A DNA stretch of 17,205 nt from JADLBR01 sp020847615 (lineage in GTDB: Bacteria > Verrucomicrobiota > Verrucomicrobiia > JADLBR01), in contig JAPKHT010000123.1 of NCBI GenBank assembly GCA_026646655.1, forward strand, positions 1 to 17,205. The letters run 5' to 3'. Under the pieces are notes generated by a model. The model saw only the letters and a program-made list of their open reading frames with translations, made no database searches and was not told the origin of the DNA. Positions 7,813 to 14,412 of the stretch are shown in pieces. Position numbers and translations under genes: made by a program. Every line of letters starts with the position of its first letter. Positions within the stretch are counted from its first letter, which is position 1.

Positions 7813-8034
7813 TTCATCCTTGAGAACACCGCGGCCGGCCGAATCCCTCTCCCACAGCGCATTTTTCTTCATGGGCCTGGAGAGCCAGGAGGCGCTGCCC
7901 GGGTGGTGGTGTGCTTGCTTGCGACGAGGATTGATGAACCCGAGATGGAGAATCGTATGAGCAGGCCGATCGCTCCCTTTCTCGCGCCGTCGTTGCTATT
8001 TGTCTCCGCCGGTGCAGCCGCGGTTGCGGGAGGG

Positions 8035-8604
8035 TCAGAGGAACGGGCCCAGCTGTTTCCTCAATTCGGCGCGGGCGCGATAGAGGCGCATCTCCACGGC
8101 TTTGCGCGAGCAACCGGTGACGCGCGCGATTTCATCTTGCGGTAGGCCCTCGTACTCGGCTAGGACCACCGCGAGGCGAAGATCGTCGGGCAGCCGCGAT
8201 ACCGCCGCGCGGACGGCGGCGGCCAATTCCCGTCGCTCGACCTGCGCATCGGGGCCGGGCTTCGTGTCGGGCGGATCGGGGATGCCCTCACCCTCGGCGG
8301 ATCCGAACCGCTCGGCCGGATGGCGCGCGCGCCACCGGTTGTGGTTGCGCGCGAGATTGGCCGCGATCGTGAAGATCCATGCCCGGAATGACGATCCGGC
8401 CCGAAAACGCCGCCGGGCCTCGTAGACCCGAACAAAGGTCTCCTGTGCCAGATCGGTCGCCACCTCGCCGTCGCCAACCATCCGCGCCAGAAAGCGCGCC
8501 ACGCTTTCCGCCCAGCGGTCCATCAGTTCATCGAGGGCGGAACCATCTCCGTCGGCGAGCCGGGCCATCGCCCATTCGTCATCCGGTCCTGTATTGATCG
8601 CCAT
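8035..8604 (-). CDS. ECF-family RNA polymerase sigma factor
   Basis: 189 residues with the two-domain ECF layout. Sigma region 2 spans about 25-93 (DLAQETFVRVYEARRRFR, then SFRAWIFTIAANLARNHNR). An Asp/Pro-rich linker runs to about 122. Sigma region 4 spans about 125-185 (RLPDDLRLAVVLAEYEGLPQDEIARV, then the recognition helix GCSRKAVEMRLYRARAELRKQL). The ATG at 8604 is preceded by AAGGGGAG at good spacing; the frame continues upstream but without any support. With the putative antagonist and the CnrX-like sensor downstream, this most likely corresponds to CnrH and directs transcription of the sensor/pump genes and itself. I could not find a convincing repeated ECF promoter consensus. Confidence 0.93.
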   Translation of the reverse strand: MAINTGPDDEWAMARLADGDGSALDELMDRWAESVARFLARMVGDGEVATDLAQETFVRVYEARRRFRAGSSFRAWIFTIAANLARNHNRWRARHPAERFGSAEGEGIPDPPDTKPGPDAQVERRELAAAVRAAVSRLPDDLRLAVVLAEYEGLPQDEIARVTGCSRKAVEMRLYRARAELRKQLGPFL

Positions 8605-8664
8605 GTCGTCTCCCCTTGTGCGGCCGAACCCCCGCGCGAGGTTTTCGGGGGTATTGCGTGAATT

Positions 8665-8712
8665 GGCCGGGTCAGACCGAAGCATCGGTCATGCGATGGT
8701 CATGGCCCGGCC
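8665..8712 (-). terminator. Two-part stem-loop after the Cys/His-rich gene
   Basis: An outer stem GGCCGGGTCA (8665-8674) pairs with TGGCCCGGCC (8703-8712) with one mismatch. It encloses an inner hairpin GACCGA-AGCA-TCGGTC (8675-8690). It starts about 16 nt past the stop of the gene at 8728-9108 and precedes the sigma gene. There is no U-run, so it is terminator-like or an RNA structure rather than a textbook intrinsic terminator. Confidence 0.45.
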
Positions 8713-8727
8713 GCCTTCGCGGGACGA

Positions 8728-9108
8728 TCAGCAGCGGAGGTGGAGGAGGATCAGGAAGCGATGGGTGCCGAAACCCGGGGGGTCGTGGCATGCCAGCGCA
8801 TGGGAGGCGATGCCGTGGCCGGGGCGAGGTTGTGCCGCGATGCAGGGCGCGGCCATCCGGGCCCCCTCGGGCTCAAAGGCCGGGCCGTCGGCGGTGGTGA
8901 CGGGTGACTTCTGGGGAAATAGGTCCTGGCTGCAGCCGCAATCGCAGTCGGGTGATGCCGGCGCGTGGTCATCCGCCGCCGCGTCGCCGCAGCACGCGTG
9001 CGCGGCGGTCGGTCGGCTGGCCGCACCCCACGCCTCCGCGTTGCAGCAGCACGACGGAATCGCGACGGCGGCGAGCAGGTACGCGCAGATGAGTGTCTTT
9101 AATGCCAC
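8728..9108 (-). CDS. Secreted Cys/His-rich small protein, possible metal-binding
   Basis: Unrecognised 126-residue protein. A hydrophobic N-terminus (LKTLICAYLLAAVAIPS) is followed by CCC (20-22), then ACCGD and DCDCGC (55-59). In all it has 12 Cys and 7 His, many of them near Asp/Glu. The C-terminus RFLILLHLRC is short, hydrophobic and ends in Cys. This composition suits periplasmic copper binding, broadly like CopL-type His/Cys-rich proteins, though I see no firm homology. The start must be the GTG at 9108: an in-frame stop lies 12 codons upstream and the first internal ATG is too far in. No ribosome binding site is visible. It is the gene immediately upstream of the sigma factor. Confidence 0.62.
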   Translation of the reverse strand: MALKTLICAYLLAAVAIPSCCCNAEAWGAASRPTAAHACCGDAAADDHAPASPDCDCGCSQDLFPQKSPVTTADGPAFEPEGARMAAPCIAAQPRPGHGIASHALACHDPPGFGTHRFLILLHLRC

Positions 9109-9116
9109 TACGACAA

Positions 9117-9145
9117 AGGCTAATTCATCGTGCGGCGCGTGTCAA
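9117..9145 (-). promoter_or_regulatory. Candidate sigma70-like promoter for the Cys/His-rich gene
   Basis: Perfect -35 TTGACA (9140-9145), 17-bp spacer and a poor -10 TAGCCT (9117-9122, 3 of 6 matches). Initiation would be near 9110, giving an almost leaderless mRNA for the GTG at 9108, which could explain the missing ribosome binding site. Confidence 0.35.
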
Positions 9146-9275
9146 AGGCCCGCCGGCTGCGCCCCCGGATGCGTGGCCAAGGGGGGAAACTGGCCGCGCG
9201 TCATCCGGGTCTAGCCCCGCCGTCGGCGCCCGAGGGCGACGCATCATTCATGTGAAAACTTCTGGTGGGTCGCGG

Positions 9276-9342
9276 AGTGCCTAAAGGCACCACTACGAAC
9301 ACTTCCGCGGCGTTGGGCTCGTAGTGTCGCCTTCAGGCGGCT
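9276..9342. repeat. Head-to-head pair of dispersed CACTACGA-type repeats
   Basis: The left copy AGTGCCTAAAGGCACCACTACGA (written here as AGTGCCTAAAGG plus CACCACTACGA; 9276-9298) faces the right copy (9319-9342), whose reverse complement differs at only a few bases and one indel. Each copy has its own small hairpin (TGCC-TAAA-GGCA; CGCC-TTCA-GGCG). I associate this GCC-TNAA-GGC plus CACTACGA unit with scattered non-coding repeats of PVC genomes. Confidence 0.7.
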
Positions 9343-9413
9343 TATGTGTAACGCGTTCTTGATTAAGCGCTTGCGGTGTGATTATCGGTGCCGCGAACTT
9401 TGAAGTTTCAGGT

Positions 9414-9449
9414 CAGCCCGGGAGCGGTCTCGGGACCGCGCCCGGGCTG
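9414..9449 (-). terminator. Strong GC stem-loop 15 bp after the paralog B gene
   Basis: CAGCCCGGG, one mismatch, GCGGTC, loop TCGG, GACCGC, mismatch, CCCGGGCTG. This 15-bp stem with a stable tetraloop lies immediately downstream of the stop at 9465. It lacks a T-run, so it is called a terminator by position and stability only. Confidence 0.55.
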
Positions 9450-9464
9450 CATCGCCAGGCCCGG

Positions 9465-9803
9465 TCAGCGCTTACTGCAGGAGGGGCAGCACTTCTTGGA
9501 GACGCACGCCCGCATGAAGTACCTGCAATCGGGGCAGCGATATTCCGTCGTGCGGTACTGGCTCAGGGCGCCCTTCGTTCCCTTGAGGTTGACGCGGACC
9601 GGAATAAGGTCCGTCTTGCACTTGGGGCACTGGTAGGTCTTGCAGAATTCCTTGCACTCCCGTGCCGGCCGGCAATCGGGCGGGGGGCCGACGTCGAGCC
9701 AATTGCGCTTTGGGGTCACCGTATGCAGTTGTGGGCCAGCCTGTAGGCCCGAGACGCCAAACGCCGTCGCCGCGGCGAGGCAGAACCAGTGAGTGAGTTT
9801 CAT
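9465..9803 (-). CDS. Secreted small Cys-rich protein, paralog B (CPxC-X27-CPxC)
   Basis: 112 residues, not a family I can name. The signal peptide (MKLTHWFCLAAATAFG, cleavage near residue 22) precedes about 90 mature residues containing 11 cysteines. A first group DC/EC/FC (44-54) is followed by CPKC (59-62) and CPDC (90-93), exactly 27 residues apart as in the protein at 7433-7768, and by a final C-x4-CC-x2-C cluster (100-109). Shared positions between the knuckles include L, VRV, E and R just before the second knuckle. GAAAGGG lies about 11 nt before the ATG. It probably binds metal in the periplasm or on the cell surface. The location next to the sigma/sensor cluster supports, but does not prove, a role in the metal response. 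Confidence 0.78.
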   Translation of the reverse strand: MKLTHWFCLAAATAFGVSGLQAGPQLHTVTPKRNWLDVGPPPDCRPARECKEFCKTYQCPKCKTDLIPVRVNLKGTKGALSQYRTTEYRCPDCRYFMRACVSKKCCPSCSKR

Positions 9804-9863
9804 GTGCGTGATTGCCCTTTCTGTTCTTGTCGGTCTTCTCTCGTATCCATGCGCGCCGCCCTA

Positions 9864-9881
9864 TTGCGCCGGGGGGCGCAA
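9864..9881. promoter_or_regulatory. Perfect 7-bp hairpin in the paralog B leader
   Basis: TTGCGCC and GGCGCAA separated by 4 nt, about 60 nt before the ATG at 9803. It may be an RNA structure in the leader or a protein-binding palindrome; no T-run follows. Confidence 0.4.
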
Positions 9882-9896
9882 CAAAGTTGACGCGGG

Positions 9897-9912
9897 GGCG
9901 GTCACCCGACCG
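9897..9912. promoter_or_regulatory. Palindromic GGTGACCGCC element upstream of paralog B
   Basis: On the minus strand CGGTC, 1 nt, GGTGACCGCC. The same ten bases GGTGACCGCC, also preceded by CGGTC, occur upstream of paralog A (7794-7812). The distance to the start is different (about 94 nt here, 25 nt there). Confidence 0.4.
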
Positions 9913-10061
9913 TCCTCTCGGGCCAATCTACCCCACTTTTTGGTTTTTCTCATGGATCCGCGCGACGATTTGTGGGCGGGACGGGCGCGCGACCCACGCG
10001 GGCATCTCCGCGCCGGGGTGTCCCGCGAGGCATCCCGAATGGACATGCGCCGGAATTGCGC

Positions 10062-12251
10062 TCAGGCCGCGATGGGTCGGCGGTACGCGTCGATGGCGCG
10101 GCGCCAGTGGGGCGCGACATCCCGGAATGCGGCGGCCCAGATGCGGCGGTGCATGGCGATTGCGACCTGGGGGTCGCTGAGCAGGCTGCGGATCTCCTCG
10201 TCGGTCAATCCGGTGGGGCCGTCGTGGACGAGGCGGTCGGCGAGCGCCTGGAGGGTGTCGTCGTGGTCGGCCCCGCTGGCCTCCTGGAGCGACACGTGGA
10301 CGCCATTGACGTAAGGGTCGATGATGGCGGCGGTCAGGCCGGTGAAAGCGGGGTCCGTGTGCAAGGGCAGGGGAGGTGGGGCGCTGGATTGCGCGTGCTC
10401 GACGTCCGCGAGTTCGGGCGGCGGCTCGGATTCTGCGGGCGTGAGCAACAGGCCCATGCGGCGCAGCCATTGGCCCGGGGCCGGTCGGCTCGTGAGGACC
10501 GAGAGCGGGATCGAGACCAGGAGACCGAGGAGCACCGGGCTCAGCCACCAGAAGTGACGGTGGCTGATCTCCCAGGCCAGCGCGCCCCACGCGATGGCCA
10601 GCAGCGTCTGGCCGCCGTGGGCGGCGGCCGCCTCGAGCCATCCGGTGCCTTCGCCCGCGCCGCGTTTCTGCGCCTTCCACTCGACGGAGCGCCCGAGGAA
10701 CATGAAGAGGATGAACCGGCTATGGAACAGCATCAGGATGGGCGCGACGAGGGTCGAGAGGAGAAACTCGATCCCGATGCCGACGCCGGCCCTGACGAGT
10801 CCGCCGAACTGGCGGGCGCGGGCGGAGTTGGTGGCGAGCAACAGCCACGCCAACAGCTTCGTGCCGACGAGCAGGACCAGGGTCAGGCCCAGCACGAGCA
10901 ATCCGTGCTGGAGCAGGGAGAGGTGCACGAATTCCCCGACGAAACCCTGGGCCGGGAGGATCGTGGTGAGGCCACTCCATTTGTGGTTGAGCGACACCCA
11001 CGTGCTGAGCGCGAGGAACGCGAGCCAGAGGGGCGAGGTCCAGTAGCCCATGATGCCCATGAAGAGGTGCAGCTTGTTGGCGGGGTGGAGGCCCTTGGAG
11101 AAGAGGAGCCACGTGTGCTGGAGGTTGCCCTGGCACCAGCGGCGGTCGCGCTTGGCGCTCTCGATGAGCGCCTGGGGTCCCTCCTCCCAGCTGCCCTCCA
11201 GCTCGTAGAGCAGCCACACCTCCCAGCCGGCCTTGCGCATCAGGGCCGCCTCCACGAAATCGTGGCTCAGGATCTTGCCGCCGAAGGGCTCGCGGCCCGG
11301 GAGGTCGGGGAGATCGCAGTATTCGATGAATGGCTCGAGGCGGATGACGGCGTTATGGCCCCAGTAGTTGCCGACGCCGCACTGCCAGAAATCGAGGCCG
11401 GCGCAGAACATGCGCCCGTAGAGCGCGTTGGAGAACTGCTGGACACGCCCGAAGAGCGACTCGCCGCCGAAGATGCGCGGGGCGGTCTGGAGGATGCCGA
11501 TGCGCGGGTTGGCCTCCATGAGGCGGGTCATGCGGATGATGTCGGCGCCGGCCATGACGCTGTCGGCGTCGCAGACGATCATGTAGGTGTAGCGCCCGCC
11601 CCAGGTGCGGCAGAAGTCGGCGATGTTGCCGCTCTTCTTGTTCACGTTATCGCGGCGGTGCCGATAGAAGATCCGGCCGAAGCCCCCGACCTCGCGGCAC
11701 AGGTGGACCCAGGCCATCTCCTCCTCGACCCAGCGGTCGGGGGTGCGGGTGTCGCTGAGCACGAAGAATTCAAAATTCGAGAGCTGGCCCTCGCGCTCGA
11801 TCGATCGGTAGATGGCGCGGAGGCCGGCGAAGACGCGCGAGACGTTCTCGTTGTAGACGACGAAGAGGATGGCGGTCGTCGGGAGGGGAGCGCGGGAAGG
11901 CGCCGGTTCTGGGGGGGGCGCCCCGCCGCGTCGCTCGCGGGGGAGCAGCAGGAAGAAACCGAACAGCGCGTGGGTGAACCCGAGGCAGAGGACCGAGAAC
12001 AGGACGCAGAAGAGGCCGAGCAGGAGCAGGCGCGGGCCGTTGTAGCCGATGCGCCAGAGGAAATCGGCCATGAGGACGCAGCCGATGGCCGAGAGCGCGG
12101 CGGCGGTGCCAAAAAACAGGAGGCAGCGCAAGGCCGGACGGCGGCGGAAGCGGGGGTGGGGAGCGGCGGAACTCTCCGGCGCACGGCAGGGGGCCGGGTC
12201 GGGTGGCTGGGCCGCCGGGGTGGCCAGCGCGCTGTCGTCGGGGGGGTTCAC
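10062..12251 (-). CDS. opgH: Glucans biosynthesis glucosyltransferase H
   Basis: Membrane-bound GT2 glucosyltransferase that uses UDP-glucose to make and export the beta-1,2-glucan backbone of osmoregulated periplasmic glucans; 729 residues. The glycosyltransferase core shows ILFVVYNENVSRVFAGLRA (128-146), DNVNKKSGNIADFCR, the metal-binding DAD (228-230), LSHDFVEAALMRKAGWEVW (catalytic Asp region, about 328-346) and RDRRWCQGN (368-376, the RxxRW acceptor motif). All align closely with E. coli OpgH. Membrane segments flank the core (about 40-62, 73-103 and several after 385). The GTG start at 12251 overlaps the upstream stop (GTGA), so the cytoplasmic N-terminus before the first membrane segment is only about 40 residues, against roughly 138 in E. 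coli. Confidence 0.95.
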   Translation of the reverse strand: MNPPDDSALATPAAQPPDPAPCRAPESSAAPHPRFRRRPALRCLLFFGTAAALSAIGCVLMADFLWRIGYNGPRLLLLGLFCVLFSVLCLGFTHALFGFFLLLPRERRGGAPPPEPAPSRAPLPTTAILFVVYNENVSRVFAGLRAIYRSIEREGQLSNFEFFVLSDTRTPDRWVEEEMAWVHLCREVGGFGRIFYRHRRDNVNKKSGNIADFCRTWGGRYTYMIVCDADSVMAGADIIRMTRLMEANPRIGILQTAPRIFGGESLFGRVQQFSNALYGRMFCAGLDFWQCGVGNYWGHNAVIRLEPFIEYCDLPDLPGREPFGGKILSHDFVEAALMRKAGWEVWLLYELEGSWEEGPQALIESAKRDRRWCQGNLQHTWLLFSKGLHPANKLHLFMGIMGYWTSPLWLAFLALSTWVSLNHKWSGLTTILPAQGFVGEFVHLSLLQHGLLVLGLTLVLLVGTKLLAWLLLATNSARARQFGGLVRAGVGIGIEFLLSTLVAPILMLFHSRFILFMFLGRSVEWKAQKRGAGEGTGWLEAAAAHGGQTLLAIAWGALAWEISHRHFWWLSPVLLGLLVSIPLSVLTSRPAPGQWLRRMGLLLTPAESEPPPELADVEHAQSSAPPPLPLHTDPAFTGLTAAIIDPYVNGVHVSLQEASGADHDDTLQALADRLVHDGPTGLTDEEIRSLLSDPQVAIAMHRRIWAAAFRDVAPHWRRAIDAYRRPIAA

Positions 12252-12835
12252 CAGATGAAGAGCACGAGGCCGGTGACGAGCGTGGCGACGAGGGTCCACG
12301 AGATCATCGCGCGGATGATGGGTGTCCGATTGAGCGATTCCCAGGTGTGGGATGCGCCGGTGACGATGGCCGAGAGTTCGATGGGGCGAGGCGTCATGGT
12401 GCGCTTCTGAAACTTGGGTCCGGCGTTGAGGTAGCTGCGGCGCATCTTCTCGACGAACTCGTCGGGCCAGGGCGGCTCGGCGAGGAAGTATCGCTCCCAG
12501 CGTCCGGGCATGTCCGCGAGCAGCAGGGCCAGGCGCCCGCGCCCGGCGATGCGCTCCTCGGGCAATTTGACCTCGAGCACCCGCTCGAACCATTCGGCGA
12601 CGAGTTTGGCGGCGGCCTGCATGGCGAGGACCTGCGGCTCGCCGCCCGACTGGCGCTGGAGGCTGGCGGCGTTCTTGAGGACGCGATAGACGAGGCGGCT
12701 CAGGAGGAGCTTATTGCGGATGCGCAGGGCGGAGAAGTAGGCCTCGACGCGCGAGTAGGCCTCGTCCCAGCCATCGAGGCCGGCCTCCCAAGCCGGGTCG
12801 GCGGCGGGGACTAGAGCTGGGTCCGGTATGTCCAT
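12248..12835 (-). CDS. Unrecognised protein with C-terminal membrane anchor, between opgG and opgH
   Basis: 195 residues, no family recognised. It is mostly helical and charged (AYSRVEAYFSALRIRNKLLL, then AAAKLVAEWFERVLEV), followed by GRWERYFLAEPPWPDEFVEK and one hydrophobic segment at about 173-194 that ends the protein (LVLFIW). No signal peptide is visible, so it is probably a cytoplasmic domain tethered by its tail. The ATG at 12835 overlaps opgG by 25 bp and the stop overlaps the opgH GTG by 4 bp, so the three genes are probably translated together. Because OpgH here lacks most of the long cytoplasmic N-terminus of proteobacterial OpgH, this protein could supply that part as a separate subunit; this is inference. 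Confidence 0.82.
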   Translation of the reverse strand: MDIPDPALVPAADPAWEAGLDGWDEAYSRVEAYFSALRIRNKLLLSRLVYRVLKNAASLQRQSGGEPQVLAMQAAAKLVAEWFERVLEVKLPEERIAGRGRLALLLADMPGRWERYFLAEPPWPDEFVEKMRRSYLNAGPKFQKRTMTPRPIELSAIVTGASHTWESLNRTPIIRAMISWTLVATLVTGLVLFIW

Positions 12836-14400
12836 GTCTCGGACAGGTAATCCTCGCCGGACTTGAGGCAGCAGCGCAATTCGATGGGGCCGACCTGGGC
12901 CGGGGGCGTGTTGGTGGACGCGGGCCGCACCTCGAAGCTGGCGCGCCAGACGCCGTTGATGGGGTTGCGCTGGGTGCGGACGTTTTCGACGGCGACGGGC
13001 GCATCGTTGGCGACGGTGACGACCGCGTCGGGCGCCTTGTCGGGGGGGAGGCCGCGGAGGCGGGGGCCGTCGAACTCGACGATCATGAATCGGACGCCTG
13101 GGGCCCAGGGGTGGGTGCCGCTGCGGGTGGCGACCGACCAGCAGCCCGCGCCGGAGGGGTTATCCATCATGCCCCAGGTCTGGCGGTAGGCGTAGCGGAA
13201 GGGCTTGAGGGGTTCGGGTTTGACGTCGGGGATCCAGTAGACGACGAGGTTGTCGGCCAGTTCCTCCTGGGTGGGCAGTTCGACGAGGCGGACCTCGCCG
13301 GGGCCCCAGTCGCTGGTGGGTTCGACCCAGATGCTGGGGCGCTTGTGGTAGAGGGCCTCGAGGTCCTGATAGTTGTTGAAGTCGCGGTCGCGCTGGAGGA
13401 GGCCGAAGCCCTTGACGCCCCCGAGCTTGAACGAGTGGGTCTCGATGCGCGGGGGGTTGTTGGAGGCGGGGCGCCACATGCACTCGCCGCTCGCGGTCCT
13501 GATCGCGAGGCCATCGGAATCGTGCACCTCGGGCCGGTAGTCATCGAAGCGCTGGCGGGAGTTCTCGCCGAACCAGAACATGCTGCTGAAGGGCGACATG
13601 CCGACCAGTGCGTTCGCCTTTCTGAAAAACAGGGAGGCGCGCACGTCGACGGTCGTGGCATCGCCCGGCGCGAGGTCGAACTGGTAGGCCCCGGTCACGC
13701 TGTCGGAATCGAGGAGGGCGAACATCGTGATGGTCCGCTGGGCGCCCTCGGGTTTTCCGATCCAGAACTCCCTGAAGATGGGGAATTCTTCGGTGACGCC
13801 CGGCAGGGCGCAGTTCAGCGCGAGGCCGCGCGAGGAGAGGCCGTAGACGTTGCCCTTGCCCAGGGCGCGGAAATAGCTGGCGCCCTGGAAGACGATGGAC
13901 TCGTCGAAAACCTCTGGGCTGTTGAGGGGGAAGTGGAGGCGGAAACCGGCGTAGCCGAGGGTGGCGGGGAGCCGCGCGGCCATGCCGCTGCGCTCGTAGG
14001 AGAAGAAGTCCTGGACGAACCGCAGGCGCTGGCAGTGGGTGCGGGTGAACTCGTTGATGTGCACGGGCTGGGTGAAGAGGTAGCCCAGGTGGAAGAGGTG
14101 CATGTGGAAGTTGAGCTTCTCGGACTTCCAGATCGCGCGCTCGGGGAGGAAGCGTATGGCCCGGTACTGGTCGTACTTGAGGGCGGCGAGGGTCTTCATG
14201 GCGGCGGCGTCCTCGCCGTGAGGCGTCTCGGGGCGATAGGGCTCTTGGGCGAGCCGTTGCGCGATCTCCTCGACGTGTGCCAGGTCGATCTTGACGCGCT
14301 TGATGGCGTCCTGCGAGTGGGCCGGGGTCGCCATGGCGGTGGCGATGCACGCGAGGATCACCATCGTGGAACCGGGGCCATGATCAGTCATAGACGGCAT
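12811..14400 (-). CDS. opgG: Periplasmic glucans biosynthesis protein OpgG/MdoG
   Basis: Periplasmic protein that modifies the nascent osmoregulated glucan (OpgG/OpgD family, now glycoside hydrolase family GH186); 529 residues, near E. coli OpgG at 511. A signal peptide ends at PAHSQD. Conserved stretches include GASYFRALGKGNVYGLSSRGLAL, EEFPIFREFWI, LLDSDSVTGAYQF, DDYRPEVHDSDGL, GFGLLQRDRDFNNYQDLEA (carrying acidic residues of the active-site region) and LSETWTY at the C-terminus. The ATG at 14391 is an alternative start; neither has a ribosome binding site, and a promoter very close upstream suggests a short leader. It is the first gene of an opgG-X-opgH operon, overlapping the next gene by 25 bp. 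OpgG rather than OpgD is chosen because of the linked opgH and the lack of a Tat motif. Confidence 0.94.
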   Translation of the reverse strand: MPSMTDHGPGSTMVILACIATAMATPAHSQDAIKRVKIDLAHVEEIAQRLAQEPYRPETPHGEDAAAMKTLAALKYDQYRAIRFLPERAIWKSEKLNFHMHLFHLGYLFTQPVHINEFTRTHCQRLRFVQDFFSYERSGMAARLPATLGYAGFRLHFPLNSPEVFDESIVFQGASYFRALGKGNVYGLSSRGLALNCALPGVTEEFPIFREFWIGKPEGAQRTITMFALLDSDSVTGAYQFDLAPGDATTVDVRASLFFRKANALVGMSPFSSMFWFGENSRQRFDDYRPEVHDSDGLAIRTASGECMWRPASNNPPRIETHSFKLGGVKGFGLLQRDRDFNNYQDLEALYHKRPSIWVEPTSDWGPGEVRLVELPTQEELADNLVVYWIPDVKPEPLKPFRYAYRQTWGMMDNPSGAGCWSVATRSGTHPWAPGVRFMIVEFDGPRLRGLPPDKAPDAVVTVANDAPVAVENVRTQRNPINGVWRASFEVRPASTNTPPAQVGPIELRCCLKSGEDYLSETWTYRTQL

Positions 14401-14412
14401 ACGGGAGAAACG

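Larger units (their letters stand above)
9109..9464. other. 356-bp gene-free stretch holding three inverted-repeat structures
   Basis: No coding sequence is supported here. From left to right it holds the candidate promoter of the Cys/His-rich gene, a long bulged stem (9164-9209: CCCGGAT/ATCCGGG outside, GCGTGGCC/GGCCGCGC inside), a head-to-head repeat pair (9276-9342) and a strong GC hairpin (9414-9449). Confidence 0.7.

Noticed and set aside
9164..9209. Bulged stem (CCCGGAT.../...ATCCGGG) as a riboswitch or ncRNA
   Set aside because: No conserved riboswitch core recognised, and it lies upstream of the promoter candidate rather than in a leader; kept only as a structural note.
9972..12410. 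812-codon open frame on the plus strand opposite opgH
   Set aside because: It lies wholly antisense to a well-supported opgH, is low-complexity (Gly/Glu/Asp/Arg-rich) and has no recognisable domain; long antisense frames are expected in GC-rich coding DNA.
10062..12593. opgH starting at 12593
   Set aside because: The extra 114 residues are Arg/His/Pro-rich shadow of the 195-residue gene; the GTG at 12251 in a GTGA overlap is the natural coupled start.
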